Assembly (NCBI RefSeq): GCF_008122505.1
Contig: NZ_VSSB01000002.1
Span: forward strand, 620,001 to 684,000
DNA length: 64,000 nucleotides
Direction of reading: 5' to 3'
DNA from: Agromyces mariniharenae
GTDB lineage: Bacteria > Actinomycetota > Actinomycetes > Actinomycetales > Microbacteriaceae
In this document: in pieces, positions 44,704-54,855 of the stretch
How positions within the stretch are numbered: position 1 is the stretch's first letter
How the letters are laid out: each line of letters starts with the position of its first letter
Notes under the pieces: model-generated
Told to the model about the DNA's origin: nothing
What the model saw: only the letters and a program-made list of their open reading frames with translations
Databases searched by the model: none
Program-made: the position numbers and the translations under genes

Positions 44704-46650
44704 ATGACCCTGCTCGAGAACATCTCGGGACCGCGCGACCTCGACGCGCTGAGTCACGAGCAGCTCGAGCAGCTCGCGACGGAGATCCGCGAGTACCTCG
44801 TGGCATCCGTGTCGAAGACGGGCGGTCACCTCGGGCCGAACCTCGGCGTCGTGGAGATGACGATCGCGATCCACCGGGTGTTCGACTCGCCTCGCGACGC
44901 GATCGTGTTCGACACCGGGCACCAGTCGTACGTGCACAAGCTCCTCACGGGTCGTCGCGACCTCTCGACGCTGCGCAAGACCGGCGGGCTCGCCGGCTAC
45001 CCCCAGCGGTCGGAGTCCGAGCACGACATCGTCGAGAGCTCGCACGCGTCGAGCTCGCTCTCGTGGGCCGACGGCATCTCGAAGGCGTTCGAGATGACCG
45101 GGCAGGACCACCGGCACGTCGTCGCCGTGGTCGGCGACGGCGCGCTCACGGGCGGAATGACGTGGGAGGCGCTCAACAACATCTCCGACGACAACACCCG
45201 CAAGCTCATCGTCATCGTCAACGACAACGGCCGCTCCTACGCGCCCACGATCGGCGGCATGGGCCGGTTCCTGAGCGCGGTGCGCACCAAGCAGACCTAC
45301 CGCAACCTGCATCTCTCGAGCAGCCGGGCCGCCGATCGGCTGGGCGGCCCCGCGCGGGCCTTCTACCGCGGTGTCCGCGGCGGCCTGCACGGCTTCCTCA
45401 GCCGCTTCACGGGCAACGAGGCGCTCTACTCGAACCTCGACATCAAGTACCTGGGGCCCGTCGACGGCCACGACGAGCGCGCCATGGAGGAGGCGCTCCG
45501 TCAGGCGAAGGACTACGGCGCGCCCGTCATCGTGCACGCGATCACCGACAAGGGCCGCGGCTACGAGCCCGCGCGTCGCGACATCGCCGACCAGTTCCAC
45601 GCCGTCGGCCAGATCGACCCCGAGACGGGGGAGTCACTCGAGAAGGCGTCGGCGCCGTCGTGGACGAGCGTGTTCGCCGACGAGCTCGTGCGGCTCGCCG
45701 AGCACGACGAGCGCCTCGTCGGCATCACCGCGGCGATGCTCCGGCCCACCGGCCTGCACCGCATGGCCGAGCGCTTCCCGAACCGCGTGTTCGACGTCGG
45801 CATCGCCGAGCAGCACGCCGCGACCTCGGCGGCCGGCCTCGCGTTCGGCGGCCTCCACCCCGTCGTCGCCGTGTACGCGACGTTCATCAACCGGGCGTTC
45901 GACCAGGTGCTGATGGATGTCGCGCTGCACAAGGCCGGCGTCACGTTCGTGCTCGACCGCGCCGGCGTCACCGGCCCCGACGGCCCGAGCCACCACGGTG
46001 TCTGGGACCTCTCGATCCTGCAGGTCGTTCCCGGCATCCGCATCGCCGCCCCTCGCGACTCGGTTCGCCTCGCCGAAGAGCTGGCCGAGGCCGTCGCAGT
46101 CGACGACGCACCCACGGTGCTGCGCTTCCCGAAGGGCACGGTCGGGGTCGACTACGACGCGATCCGCCGCACCGACGACGGCGTCGACGTGCTCGCCGAG
46201 TCCGCGCGCAAGGACGTGCTGCTCGTCACGGTCGGCCCGATGGCCGGCATCGGACTCCAGGTCGCCGAGCGCCTCGAGGCGCAGGGGATCGGCGCCACCG
46301 TCGTCGACCCGCGCTGGGTCGTGCCCGTGCCGCGCAGCGTCATCGACCTCGCACGAGAGCACCGCATCGTCGTGAGCCTGGAAGACGGGATCCGCGTCGG
46401 CGGCATCGGCACGCGCATCCGCCAGGACCTGCGCGAGGCCGACGTCGACACCGCGGTGACCGAGATCGGCCTGCCCGACGAGTTCCTCGAGCACGGCTCG
46501 CGCGGCGACATCCTCGAGCGCGTCGGCCTCACCCCGCAGCACATCGCGCGCGACGTGACCGCGATGGTGCTCGGCTCCAAGCTGCCGCACGCGCGCGGCG
46601 CGGGCCTCGAGCACGTCTCGAGCGACACGGGTTCGCAGCCGCGCGTGTGA
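44704..46650 (+). CDS. dxs: 1-deoxy-D-xylulose-5-phosphate synthase
   Basis: 648 residues. Thiamine diphosphate site [16 protein letters not shown], the Glu in DVGIAEQHA (pyrimidine-ring activation) and conserved [12 protein letters not shown] are all present. It condenses pyruvate and glyceraldehyde-3-phosphate, the first step of the MEP isoprenoid pathway, also feeding thiamine and pyridoxal synthesis. The ATG at 44704 is preferred to the one 6 codons earlier because GAAAGG precedes it and the family start is MTLLENI. Monocistronic, ended by a strong hairpin. Confidence 0.97.
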   Translation: MTLLENISGPRDLDALSHEQLEQLATEIREYLVASVSKTGGHLGPNLGVVEMTIAIHRVFDSPRDAIVFDTGHQSYVHKLLTGRRDLSTLRKTGGLAGYPQRSESEHDIVESSHASSSLSWADGISKAFEMTGQDHRHVVAVVGDGALTGGMTWEALNNISDDNTRKLIVIVNDNGRSYAPTIGGMGRFLSAVRTKQTYRNLHLSSSRAADRLGGPARAFYRGVRGGLHGFLSRFTGNEALYSNLDIKYLGPVDGHDERAMEEALRQAKDYGAPVIVHAITDKGRGYEPARRDIADQFHAVGQIDPETGESLEKASAPSWTSVFADELVRLAEHDERLVGITAAMLRPTGLHRMAERFPNRVFDVGIAEQHAATSAAGLAFGGLHPVVAVYATFINRAFDQVLMDVALHKAGVTFVLDRAGVTGPDGPSHHGVWDLSILQVVPGIRIAAPRDSVRLAEELAEAVAVDDAPTVLRFPKGTVGVDYDAIRRTDDGVDVLAESARKDVLLVTVGPMAGIGLQVAERLEAQGIGATVVDPRWVVPVPRSVIDLAREHRIVVSLEDGIRVGGIGTRIRQDLREADVDTAVTEIGLPDEFLEHGSRGDILERVGLTPQHIARDVTAMVLGSKLPHARGAGLEHVSSDTGSQPRV

Positions 46651-46652
46651 CG

Positions 46653-46686
46653 CGAACGGCCCCCGGCGAGTGCCGAGGGCCGTTCG
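46653..46686. terminator. Terminator shared by dxs and the fadB-like gene
   Basis: CGAACGGCCC pairs with GGGCCGTTCG, with an inner CGGC/GCCG; it lies 2 bases after the dxs stop and 15 before the end of the convergent gene. Confidence 0.72.
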
Positions 46687-46701
46687 AGACGACGGATGCC
46701 G

Positions 46702-48867
46702 CTACGCGACCGCCGCGGCCTGCTTCGAGCCGACGCCCCGGATGGCCGGGTGGTGGAACGTGTCGCCGAAGGCGCGCTCGGAGGCACCGACCCGGTCGAG
46801 GTAGGGGGTCGCCCCGCCTGCCTGGAAGGGCCAGCCCGCGCCGAGGATGAGGCACAGGTCGATGTCCTCGGCCGCCGCGACGACGCCCTCGTCGAGCATG
46901 AGCTTGATCTCGCGGGCGAGTTCGTCCTCGACGCGACGCAGGATGGTCGTCTCGTCGACGGGCTTCTTGCCGACGGTGATCGCCCTCTTCGCGTCCTTCG
47001 TGAGGTCGGTGACCTTGCCGTGCTTGTCCTTCTCGACGACGGGGCCGCCGAGCTCGGCAAGCGCGTGCAGGTTCTCCGACGAGTAGAACCGGTCGGGGAA
47101 CTCGCGCACCATGGTGTCCTGCACGTGGGCAGCGACGGCCCAGCCGACCAGGTCGATGAGCTCGAACGGGCCCATCGGCAGGCCGATCGGCGCGAGCGCC
47201 CGCTCGACGACCGGCACCGGGGTGCCCTCGTCGACCGCGCGCGCCGCCTCGCCCATGACCTTGGCGAGCAGGCGGTTCACGACGAAGCCGGGAGCGTCGG
47301 CGGTGAGCACGGCGCTCTTCTTCAGCTTCGCGGCGACGGCGAACGCCGTGGCGAGCGTCGCGTCATCGGTGGCCGGGGCCTTCACGATCTCGAGGAGCGG
47401 CATGATCGCCACCGGGTTGAAGAAATGGAAGCCGACGACGCGCTCGGGGTGGGCGAGCTTCGCGCCGATCTGCTCGACCGAGAGCGACGAGGTGTTCGTC
47501 GCGAGGATCGCGGACTCGGAGAGGAACGGCTCGACCTCGGCGAACACCTGCTGCTTGACGGCGAGGTCCTCGAAGACGGCCTCGATGACCCAGTCGCAGT
47601 CCGCGAAGTCGGCCTTGTCGGTCGTGCCGCTCACGAGCGCGCGGAGGCGGTTGGCCTCGTCGGCGTCGATGCGACCCTTCTGCTCGAGGGTGCCGATCTC
47701 GTCGTGGATGTACGCGATGCCCTTGTCGACGCGCGCCTGGTCGAGGTCGGTGATGACGACCGGGATCTGGAGCCGACGCACGAAGAGCAGCGCGAACTGG
47801 CTCGCCATGAGCCCGGCGCCGATGATGCCGACCTTGGTGACCTTGCGCGCGAGTTCCTTGGCGGGCGCGCCCGCCGGCTTCTTCGCGCGCTTCTGCACGA
47901 GGTTGAACGCGTAGATCGACGCCACGAACTGGTCGCCGGCCACGAGGTCGGCGAGCGCCTCGTCCTCGCGGGCGAACGCCTCGGCCTTCGTGCCGCCCTT
48001 CGCGGCCTTCAGCAGGTCGAGCGCGACGTACGGCGACTTCGCGGTCGTGCCGATCTTGCCCTCGAGGCTCTTGCGGGCGATGTTGATCGCGATGTCCCAC
48101 TTGGCGAGCCGCTCGAGCTTGCCGGGAACGTTGGGGCGCTTGACGTCGATCTTGCCGCCGAGCACGCCGTCGGCCCACTTCAGCGAGTCCTCGAGGAAGT
48201 TCACCGGCGAGAACATCGCGTCGGCGATGCCCAGGTCGAGGGCGTCCTTCGCCTTCAGCATGCGGTTGTTCTTCAGCGGGTTCTCGACGACCACGCGCAG
48301 GGCGTTCTCGATGCCGATCAGGTTCGGCAGGAGGTAGGCGCCGCCCCACGCCGGCACGATGCCGAGGAAGACCTCGGGCAGGGCGATGGCCGGCGCCGAG
48401 GCATCCACGGTGCGGTAGTCCGAGTTCAGCGCGACCTCGAGGCCGCCGCCGAGGGCGAGCCCGTTGATGAACGTGAACGACGGAACCCCGAGCTCGCCGA
48501 GCTTGCCGAAGACCATGTGGCCGAGCTGGCCCATCTTCAGCGCCATGTCCCGGCTCGGGATCTCGCCGACCTTCGAGAGGTCGGCGCCCGCGGCGAGGAA
48601 GTACGGCTTGCCGGTGATCGCGACGGCCTGGATCTCGCCGGCCGCAGCCCGCGCCTGCAGCTCGTCGAGCCGTTCGCCGAGCTCGAGCATCGTCACGGGA
48701 CCGAGCGTCGAGGGGCGCGTGTGGTCGCGGTCGTTGTCGAGCGTGATGAGCGCGAGCGTGCGGCCCGAGGGCAGGCGGATGTCGCGGACGTACGAGTGCG
48801 TGACGACCTCGTCGTCGGCGAACGCGGCCGCAAGCTCGGAGAAGTCGATCTTCGAGTAGTCGGTCAT
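46702..48867 (-). CDS. fadB: Fatty-acid oxidation multifunctional enzyme, enoyl-CoA hydratase/3-hydroxyacyl-CoA dehydrogenase
   Basis: 721 residues. The crotonase half has GKPYFLAAGADLSKVGEI, GLALGGGLEVALNSDYR and the catalytic Glu in LPEVFLGIVPAWGG; the dehydrogenase half has the NAD fold VGIIGAGLMASQFALL and the catalytic His in VVGFHFFNPV. It hydrates trans-enoyl-CoA and oxidises the hydroxyacyl-CoA in beta-oxidation. It starts 6 bases after the stop of the thiolase gene and pairs with it as in fadAB operons. It converges with dxs. Confidence 0.95.
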   Translation of the reverse strand: MTDYSKIDFSELAAAFADDEVVTHSYVRDIRLPSGRTLALITLDNDRDHTRPSTLGPVTMLELGERLDELQARAAAGEIQAVAITGKPYFLAAGADLSKVGEIPSRDMALKMGQLGHMVFGKLGELGVPSFTFINGLALGGGLEVALNSDYRTVDASAPAIALPEVFLGIVPAWGGAYLLPNLIGIENALRVVVENPLKNNRMLKAKDALDLGIADAMFSPVNFLEDSLKWADGVLGGKIDVKRPNVPGKLERLAKWDIAINIARKSLEGKIGTTAKSPYVALDLLKAAKGGTKAEAFAREDEALADLVAGDQFVASIYAFNLVQKRAKKPAGAPAKELARKVTKVGIIGAGLMASQFALLFVRRLQIPVVITDLDQARVDKGIAYIHDEIGTLEQKGRIDADEANRLRALVSGTTDKADFADCDWVIEAVFEDLAVKQQVFAEVEPFLSESAILATNTSSLSVEQIGAKLAHPERVVGFHFFNPVAIMPLLEIVKAPATDDATLATAFAVAAKLKKSAVLTADAPGFVVNRLLAKVMGEAARAVDEGTPVPVVERALAPIGLPMGPFELIDLVGWAVAAHVQDTMVREFPDRFYSSENLHALAELGGPVVEKDKHGKVTDLTKDAKRAITVGKKPVDETTILRRVEDELAREIKLMLDEGVVAAAEDIDLCLILGAGWPFQAGGATPYLDRVGASERAFGDTFHHPAIRGVGSKQAAAVA

Positions 48868-48872
48868 GTCGC

Positions 48873-50078
48873 TCAGCGGCCCTTTCCGTAGCGCTTGTGG
48901 TGCGGGTTCTCCCAGATGACGCTGCCGCCCTGGCCGAGGCCGACGCACATGGCGGTGAGGCCGTAGCGCACCTCGGGGTGCTGTTCGAACTGGCGGGCGA
49001 GCTGCAGCATGAGGCGGACGCCCGACGCGGCGAGCGGGTGGCCGATCGCGATCGCGCCGCCCCACGGGTTGACGCGCGGATCCTCGTCGTCGATGCCGAA
49101 GTGGTCGAGGAAGCTCAGCACCTGCACGGCGAACGCCTCGTTGAGCTCGAACAGTCCGATGTCGTCGATCGTGAGGCCGGCGTTCTTGAGCGCCTTCTCG
49201 GTCGACGGGATCGGGCCGATGCCCATCACCTCGGGCTCGACGCCGGCGAAGCCGAAGCTCACCATGCGCATCTTGACCGAGAGGCCGAGCTCCTTCGCGG
49301 CATCCGAGCTCGCCAGGATGGCGGCCGTGGCGCCGTCGGTGAGCGGCGACGCGTTGCCCGCCGTCACGCGACCGTGCGGGCGGAACGGGGTCTTGAGGGT
49401 CGCGAGGCCCTCCATCGTGGTCTCGGGACGACGTCCCTCGTCTTCGGTCGCGAGGCCCCAGCCCTCGGGGGTGCGCAGGGCCACGGGCACGAGGTCGGGC
49501 TGGATGTGCCCGGCGTCGTAGGCGGCCTGCAGCTTCTGCTGGCTGCGCATGCCGAAGCGGTCGCTGCGCTCCTTGGTGAGCTCGGGGAACCGGTCGTGCA
49601 GTCGCTCGGCGGTCGTGCCCATGTTGAGGGCGTCGGGGTTGACGAGCTTCTCGGCCAGGAACCGCGGGTTGGGGTCGGCGTCGAGGCCCATCGGGTGGCG
49701 TCCCATGTGCTCCACGCCGCCGGCGATGACGACGTCGTACTGGCCGAAGCCGATGCCCGCGCCCGTGGTGGTCACGGCGGTCATGGCGCCGGCGCACATG
49801 CGGTCGATGGCGAAGCCCGGCACGCTGAGGGGGAGTCCCGCGAGGATCGCGGCGGTGCGGCCGAGCGTGAGGCCTTGGTCGCCGGTCTGCGTCGTGGCGG
49901 CGATGGCCACGTCGTCGACGCGTTCCTTGGGCAGGTTCGGGTTGCGCTCGAGGAGTCCGGTGATCGCCTTCACGGCGAGGTCGTCGGCCCTCGTGTTCCA
50001 GTACATGCCCTTGTCGCCGGCTCGTCCGAACGGGGTGCGGACCCCGTCGACGAACACGACATCAGCTCGTTCAGCCAC
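48873..50078 (-). CDS. fadA: Acetyl-CoA acyltransferase (thiolase)
   Basis: 401 residues. The nucleophilic Cys is in IDRMCAGAMTAV, the general-base elements are in NPWGGAIAIGHPLAASG and the second Cys in AMCVGLGQG, so the thiolase is complete. It cleaves 3-ketoacyl-CoA to acetyl-CoA in the last step of beta-oxidation. GTG start 50078 (MAERADVVFVDGVRTPFG). A -10-like TAGGAT (minus, 50112-50117) lies 34 bases upstream, giving the fadA-fadB pair its own promoter below the RNase D gene. Confidence 0.95.
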   Translation of the reverse strand: MAERADVVFVDGVRTPFGRAGDKGMYWNTRADDLAVKAITGLLERNPNLPKERVDDVAIAATTQTGDQGLTLGRTAAILAGLPLSVPGFAIDRMCAGAMTAVTTTGAGIGFGQYDVVIAGGVEHMGRHPMGLDADPNPRFLAEKLVNPDALNMGTTAERLHDRFPELTKERSDRFGMRSQQKLQAAYDAGHIQPDLVPVALRTPEGWGLATEDEGRRPETTMEGLATLKTPFRPHGRVTAGNASPLTDGATAAILASSDAAKELGLSVKMRMVSFGFAGVEPEVMGIGPIPSTEKALKNAGLTIDDIGLFELNEAFAVQVLSFLDHFGIDDEDPRVNPWGGAIAIGHPLAASGVRLMLQLARQFEQHPEVRYGLTAMCVGLGQGGSVIWENPHHKRYGKGR

Positions 50079-50111
50079 GCTGCAGCTCCGTTTCGATCAG
50101 AGGATGCTTCG

Positions 50112-50117
50112 ATCCTA
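50112..50117 (-). promoter_or_regulatory. Candidate -10 element of fadA-fadB
   Basis: TAGGAT on the minus strand, 34 bases before the thiolase GTG and just beyond the RNase D stop. A -35 is not clear. Confidence 0.4.
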
Positions 50118-50156
50118 GGAACGCTTCGGAGAGGGGGCGGAATCGGTTGACGGAAC

Positions 50157-51353
50157 CTACGATCCGCCGCTGGCGGCGTCCTGCACCGATTGTGACGCCT
50201 CCACAAAGGCGTCGGCGATGATCTGTGCGGTTTCCGCAACCTGCCACGGGCGCGCACCGAGGGCCGCGAGCGCTGCCGCGACCCCGGCCGCGCCGGACTC
50301 GGCGGGCGGCTGCCAGGCGACGCGACGCAGGTGGTCGGGCGTCAGCAGGTTCTCGACCGGCATCTCGAGCCGCTCGGCGACCTCGGCGACGCCGTCCTTC
50401 GCGAGCCGGAGCCTCGCGTCCGCTTCGGGGTTGCGCATGGCCCACGCCCGCGGCGGCGGCGGCGAGTCGCTGGGCACGCGCACGGCGGGGAGCTGGTTCG
50501 TCGCGAGGCCGGTCTCGACGGCGGTCCACCAGCGGTCGAGCTCGGAGCGGCTCGCACGGCCCGTGAACTCCCGGAGGTCGGCCAGGGCGCGGCGGGACTG
50601 CGGCATCGCCTTGGCGACGGCGAGGATCGAGGCATCGGGCACCATGCGACCCGGCGCGACGTCGAGTTCGGCCGCCCGGGCGTCGCGTGCGAGCCACAGC
50701 TCGCGTGCGACGGCGAGGTTGCGCGGGTTGCGCAGCCCGTGGATGCCGGAGAGGCGTCGCCACGGCTCGGCGGCCGCCGGCTTCGCCTCGCGGGTGAGCA
50801 CCGCGGCGAACTCCTGGCCGGCGAGGACGGCCTTGCCGGATTCCTCGAGGCGCTCTGCCAGGCGGTCGCGCACGTCGACGAGGAGCTCGACGTCGAGCGC
50901 GGCATACGTCAGCCATGACTGCGGCAGCGGCCGGGTCGACCAGTCGGCGGCCGAGTGCTCCTTCGCGAGCTTGATGCCGAGCAGCTCCTCGACGACCGAG
51001 GCCAGGCCGACACGGGGCATCCCGAGCAGCCTGGCGGCGAGTTCGGTGTCGAAGATGTGGTCGGGGTCGAGCCCGACCTCGCGCAGGCAGGCGAGGTCCT
51101 GGCTCGCGGCGTGCAGCACCCACTCCTCGGCGTGGACGGCGTCCTCGAGCGCGGTGAAGTCGGGGATCTGCGGCGGGTCGAACAGGAACGTGCCCGAGCC
51201 GCGGCGGTACATCTGGATGAGGTAAGCGCGCTGCGAGTAGCGGAATCCGCTCGCGCGCTCGGCGTCGACCGCGACGGGACCCTCGCCGTCGGCGAGTCGC
51301 CGCACCGCGTCCTCGAAGTCGGCGGGCGACTCGATCACCCGGAATTCATCCAC
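50157..51353 (-). CDS. rnd: Ribonuclease D family 3'-5' exoribonuclease
   Basis: 398 residues. The DEDD exonuclease motifs are VAVDAERASGFRYS (1), LHAASQDLACLREVG (2) and the Y-x3-D of TYAALDVELLVDVRDRL (3); an HRDC-like helical domain follows (about 205-290). RNase D trims tRNA and other RNA 3' ends. The first 8 bases overlap the end of the DUF3000 gene, a pairing conserved in actinobacteria, so both are one transcript. The C-terminal 90 residues have no clear domain. Confidence 0.92.
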   Translation of the reverse strand: MDEFRVIESPADFEDAVRRLADGEGPVAVDAERASGFRYSQRAYLIQMYRRGSGTFLFDPPQIPDFTALEDAVHAEEWVLHAASQDLACLREVGLDPDHIFDTELAARLLGMPRVGLASVVEELLGIKLAKEHSAADWSTRPLPQSWLTYAALDVELLVDVRDRLAERLEESGKAVLAGQEFAAVLTREAKPAAAEPWRRLSGIHGLRNPRNLAVARELWLARDARAAELDVAPGRMVPDASILAVAKAMPQSRRALADLREFTGRASRSELDRWWTAVETGLATNQLPAVRVPSDSPPPPRAWAMRNPEADARLRLAKDGVAEVAERLEMPVENLLTPDHLRRVAWQPPAESGAAGVAAALAALGARPWQVAETAQIIADAFVEASQSVQDAASGGS

Positions 51354-51936
51354 GCTTGGTCCTCCGTCGGGGCAGGGCGGTCACCCCCTCGGATCGAGGC
51401 GGCAGCCCCGCGAGCATGCACAACAACTCTCCCCAGCCTTCCACATGCGGGCCCACGGCGGCATCGAGGGGCGTCCAGGAGGCCCGCACCTCGATCTGCG
51501 CGCCGTCGCCCTGGCGGGCAAGCTCGCCGAATCCGGTGGACAGGATCTTGGTCGCAGTGCCGGAGGCCGCGATGTACCGGGCGCCGCGTGCATCGAGCGC
51601 GTCGACGAGCCACGACCATGCGACATCCGCCAGGAACGGGTCGAGGCCGATGTCGGTCTCGAGTGGAGCCTGCGCGAAGCACACGACCCGGAAGCGTCCG
51701 CCCCATGCCTCGGGCTCGTCGGGGTCGTAGAGCAGCACGAAGCGCCCGGTGCCGAGGTCGGAGTCGTCGCCGTGACGACTGGGAGCGACGTCGGCCGACA
51801 GCGCCACCGCCCAAGGTGCGAGCGAGCCTGGCGCGGGGATCTCCGACACGCGCAGCTCGGGCCGCAGCGAGGCCGCTCGCAAGGCCTCGAGTGCGGCCTC
51901 GAACTCGGCAGGCCGATGCGGCGAGGAGTCGGGCAC
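51346..51936 (-). CDS. DUF3000 family protein
   Basis: 196 residues, no membrane or signal segments. The core VALSADVAPS, GTGRFVLLYDPDEPEAWGGR, FAQAPLETDIGLDPFLADVAWSWL and ASWTPLDAAVGPHVEGWGEL is diagnostic of DUF3000. GTG start at 51936. It always seems to sit just ahead of an RNase D gene in actinobacteria, and here it overlaps it by 8 bases; a shared role in RNA metabolism is inference. Confidence 0.9.
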   Translation of the reverse strand: MPDSSPHRPAEFEAALEALRAASLRPELRVSEIPAPGSLAPWAVALSADVAPSRHGDDSDLGTGRFVLLYDPDEPEAWGGRFRVVCFAQAPLETDIGLDPFLADVAWSWLVDALDARGARYIAASGTATKILSTGFGELARQGDGAQIEVRASWTPLDAAVGPHVEGWGELLCMLAGLPPRSEGVTALPRRRTKRG

Positions 51937-52027
51937 GAGTGCAGACTAGGCTCTCGAACAGGGGTCATGTCGGCGGCACGCCGCATCGCATGCCAGACGG
52001 ACGACACCTTCGCGAGGGAGGGCACGG

Positions 52028-53242
52028 ATGGGTCGACGCACCGGCGCAGTCGGAACGCTCGGAGTCGCCGCAGTGGCCGTCGGGATGCTCACTGCGGCCG
52101 TCGCGGCCGCCGCCGCGGTGGTCACCGTGGCGTACGCCCGGCGAGTGGTGATCCCGCCCACGACGCGGCCCGACGAGGAGCGCATCGTCGGCGTCGACCT
52201 CGCCGCGGGCGAGGTCGTGCTCGCGGCATCCGACGAGACGCGCATGCGCGGCAGTTACGGCCTCTGGTTCGAGCACGACTCGGGCTACGCGCGGCTGGGC
52301 GACGTGATCGACGAGGACGAGCGCGTCGTGCGCCGGCGCGTCGAGTCCGTCGACTTCGGACGGCTCGACCGGGCCGGGCACGGCCGGGTCAGCGGGTGGT
52401 ACCATCTCGGGCCGTGGGAGCTCGGGCACGAGTACGAGAACGTGGTGGTCGACACCCCGCTCGGGCCGGCCCCGGCGTGGTTCGTGCCCGCGGCAACGCC
52501 GACGGACCGCTGGGTCATCCAGGTGCACGGGCGCGGCGCGAAGCGCCAGGAGGCGCTGCGCGCGGTGGATCCCGTCAGGGAGGCGGGCTGGAACTCGCTC
52601 CTCATGTCGTATCGCAACGACGGCGAGGCGCCCGAGAGCGAGGACCGCCGCTACGGCCTCGGCGGCACCGAATGGGCCGACGTGGTCGCCGCCGTGCGCT
52701 TCGCGGAGGACCACGGCGCCGAGCGGATCGTGCTCATGGGCTGGTCGATGGGCGGCGCGATCGCGCTGCAGGCCGTGCTGCGCTCGGCCGCCGTCCGCGA
52801 GCGGCTCGTCGGGCTCATCCTCGACTCGCCCGCGATCGACTGGGTGGACATCCTCCGCTTCCAAGGCCAGGCGCTCGGCTTCCCACGCGGTCTCGGCGAC
52901 GCGGTGGCCCGCGTCCTCGGAGGTCCGTGGAGCGGCGGGCTGACGGGCGTGGCCGCGCCCATCGACGTCGACGACCTCGATCCCGTCGCGCGCGCCGAGG
53001 AGCTTCCGGTCCCGATCCTGCTCATGCACAGCGTCGACGACGGCTTCGTGCCGATCGACGGCTCGCGCCGCCTCGCCGCAGCGCGACCCGACCTCGTGCA
53101 GTTCGAGGAGTTCGAGGGCGCCCGCCACACGAAGCTGTGGAACCACGACCCCGAGCGCTGGACGGGCCTCGTGCGGGGCTGGCTCGAGCGCAGCTCGCTC
53201 GACGCGCGCCGACTGGCCGACGAGGCCGAGATCACGGGCTAG
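52028..53242 (+). CDS. Membrane-anchored alpha/beta hydrolase
   Basis: 404 residues. One N-terminal hydrophobic helix (about 8-36, Ala/Val-rich) anchors it; a beta-rich domain (40-150) precedes the hydrolase fold with Ser in LMGWSMGGAIAL, Asp in LMHSVDDGFVP and His in GARHTKLWNHD. It resembles the bacterial alpha/beta hydrolases of the Bem46/YqkD type, which act on unknown esters at the cell surface. GGGAGG lies 6 bases before ATG. It has its own promoter space opposite the DUF3000 gene. Confidence 0.85.
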   Translation: MGRRTGAVGTLGVAAVAVGMLTAAVAAAAAVVTVAYARRVVIPPTTRPDEERIVGVDLAAGEVVLAASDETRMRGSYGLWFEHDSGYARLGDVIDEDERVVRRRVESVDFGRLDRAGHGRVSGWYHLGPWELGHEYENVVVDTPLGPAPAWFVPAATPTDRWVIQVHGRGAKRQEALRAVDPVREAGWNSLLMSYRNDGEAPESEDRRYGLGGTEWADVVAAVRFAEDHGAERIVLMGWSMGGAIALQAVLRSAAVRERLVGLILDSPAIDWVDILRFQGQALGFPRGLGDAVARVLGGPWSGGLTGVAAPIDVDDLDPVARAEELPVPILLMHSVDDGFVPIDGSRRLAAARPDLVQFEEFEGARHTKLWNHDPERWTGLVRGWLERSSLDARRLADEAEITG

Positions 53243-53267
53243 ACGGCCCGACGCAGGCACAGGGCGG

Positions 53268-53298
53268 CGGATGCCGCGGCGCGCTGCTGCGGCATCCG
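53268..53298. terminator. Hairpin between convergent hydrolase and sufE genes
   Basis: CGGATGCCGC (53268-53277) pairs perfectly with GCGGCATCCG (53289-53298) around an 11-base loop. No T-run. It again uses the GGATGCCGC word. Confidence 0.6.
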
Positions 53299-53304
53299 AT
53301 CGCG

Positions 53305-53742
53305 TCAGGCGGCGACGCGCTCGTGCACTTGGCGCTTCACACGACCGAGCATGCCGGTCATGCCCCGCACCCGGAGCGGGGACACGGCCTCGGCGAGGCC
53401 GAGCGACTGCGGGTAGTCGGCGGGCACGTCGAGCACCTCGTCGACCGTGAGCCCGTCGAGGCCCTGCACCAGGATCGAGGCGAAGCCGCGCGTGGTTGGC
53501 GATTCGGCCGGCGCCGTCGCGTGCAGGTGCACGTGACCGTCGACGACCTCGACGAAGATGTAGACCGGCGACTGGCACTCCTCGACCTTCTCGAGGAGGT
53601 CGGGGTGGTCGCGATACCGCTCGGGCAGCTCGGGCAGCTCGTTCGAGAACTCGAGCAGCAGCTGCAGCCGGTCCTTGACGCCGAGCGCGAGGAAGTCCTC
53701 GCGGGTCTCGGCGAGCGGGGCGGGGAGGGTCGTGGCGTCCAT
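53305..53742 (-). CDS. sufE: SufE-type cysteine desulfuration protein
   Basis: 145 residues from the chosen ATG at 53742 (another ATG three codons earlier is too close to the GGGAG site). The sulfur-accepting Cys is in KVEECQSPVYIFV, followed by the family segment FASILVQGLDGLTVDEVLDVP. SufE takes persulfide from a cysteine desulfurase to help build Fe-S clusters. It is 70 bases downstream of the rhodanese gene on the same strand; that pair is common in actinobacteria and suggests sulfur-transfer coupling. Confidence 0.93.
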   Translation of the reverse strand: MDATTLPAPLAETREDFLALGVKDRLQLLLEFSNELPELPERYRDHPDLLEKVEECQSPVYIFVEVVDGHVHLHATAPAESPTTRGFASILVQGLDGLTVDEVLDVPADYPQSLGLAEAVSPLRVRGMTGMLGRVKRQVHERVAA

Positions 53743-53812
53743 CGGTTCCATTCTCCCATCTCGGACGCACGAGCTCGCCCGCCCGGCTCCCCGAGCGGAT
53801 CGGGGAGGTCGA

Positions 53813-54712
53813 CTAGCGGGTGGGGACCTCGCCGCGCTCGGCGCCCGAGACGATCGGCACGCGCACCGCGCTGCCCCACTCGGTCCACGAGCCGTCGTAG
53901 TTGCGCACCTTCTCGAAGCCGAGCAGGTGGGTGAGCACGAACCACGTGTGGCTCGAACGCTCGCCGATGCGGCAGTACGCGATCACGTCGTCGCCGTCCT
54001 GCAGCCCGGCCTCGCCGCGGTAGATCGCGTCGAGCTCCTCACGCGTCTTGAAGGTGCCGTCGGTCGCGGCGGCACGGGCCCAGGGCACGGATGCCGCGGT
54101 GGGGATGTGGCCGGCGCGCAGCGCGCCCTCCTCGGGGTAGGCGGGGGCGCTCGTGCGCTCGCCGTTGTACTCCTCGGGGGAGCGGACGTCGATGAGCGGG
54201 TTGCCGAAGTGGGCGAGCACGTCGTCCTTGAAGGCCCGGACGACGCTGTCGTCGCGCTCGACCACGGGGTAGTCGACGAGGCCCACCACGGGGACGTCGG
54301 TCGTCAGCTCGCGGCCCTCGGCGATCCAGAGGTCGCGGCCGCCGTCGAGGAGGCGCACGTCCTCGTGGCCGAAGAGCGTGAACACCCAGAGCGCGTAGGC
54401 GGCCCACCAGTTGTTCTTGTCGCCGTAGATGACGACCGTCGTGTCGCGCGAGATGCCCTTCGAGCCGAGCAGCGCGGCGAACTGCTCGCCGTCGATGTAG
54501 TCGCGCACGACGGGGTCGTTGAGGTCGGTGTGCCAGTCGACCTTGACGGCACCCGGGATGTGGCCGGTCTCGTACAGCAGCACGTCTTCGTCGGACTCGA
54601 CGACCACGAGACCCGGTTGGCCCAGCCGCTCGGCGAGCCAGTCGGTGGTGACGAGACGCTCGGGGTGGGCGTACTCGGCGAACTTGGCAGCGGAGTCGAA
54701 CTCGGCGGGCAT
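53813..54712 (-). CDS. sseA: Thiosulfate/3-mercaptopyruvate sulfurtransferase
   Basis: 299 residues with two rhodanese domains. The first has the inactive-type loop ([11 protein letters not shown]), the second the active Cys in [15 protein letters not shown], the actinobacterial SseA signature. It transfers sulfur from thiosulfate or 3-mercaptopyruvate to acceptors, here probably feeding sufE downstream. AGGAGG lies 5 bases before ATG. It is divergent from zapE, with 143 bases between for both promoters. Confidence 0.94.
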   Translation of the reverse strand: MPAEFDSAAKFAEYAHPERLVTTDWLAERLGQPGLVVVESDEDVLLYETGHIPGAVKVDWHTDLNDPVVRDYIDGEQFAALLGSKGISRDTTVVIYGDKNNWWAAYALWVFTLFGHEDVRLLDGGRDLWIAEGRELTTDVPVVGLVDYPVVERDDSVVRAFKDDVLAHFGNPLIDVRSPEEYNGERTSAPAYPEEGALRAGHIPTAASVPWARAAATDGTFKTREELDAIYRGEAGLQDGDDVIAYCRIGERSSHTWFVLTHLLGFEKVRNYDGSWTEWGSAVRVPIVSGAERGEVPTR

Positions 54713-54855
54713 GGGGAACCTCCTGGGAGCGTCGGGTCAGACGGGGTGAGCGGGGGAGCGGACTAGGCTGGTTACCTGTCCACCTCGAATCTACGCGGCG
54801 TGCGGGTGGAAGTCAGCATGCCCGTCATCCGGTGCAATACGGGAGTCCCTCCAGC

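Noticed and set aside
44240..44806. Upstream extension of the aminotransferase-like protein to 481 residues
   Set aside because: The extension is Arg/Pro-rich without a fold and would run through the dxs start; GGAGG supports ATG 44548.
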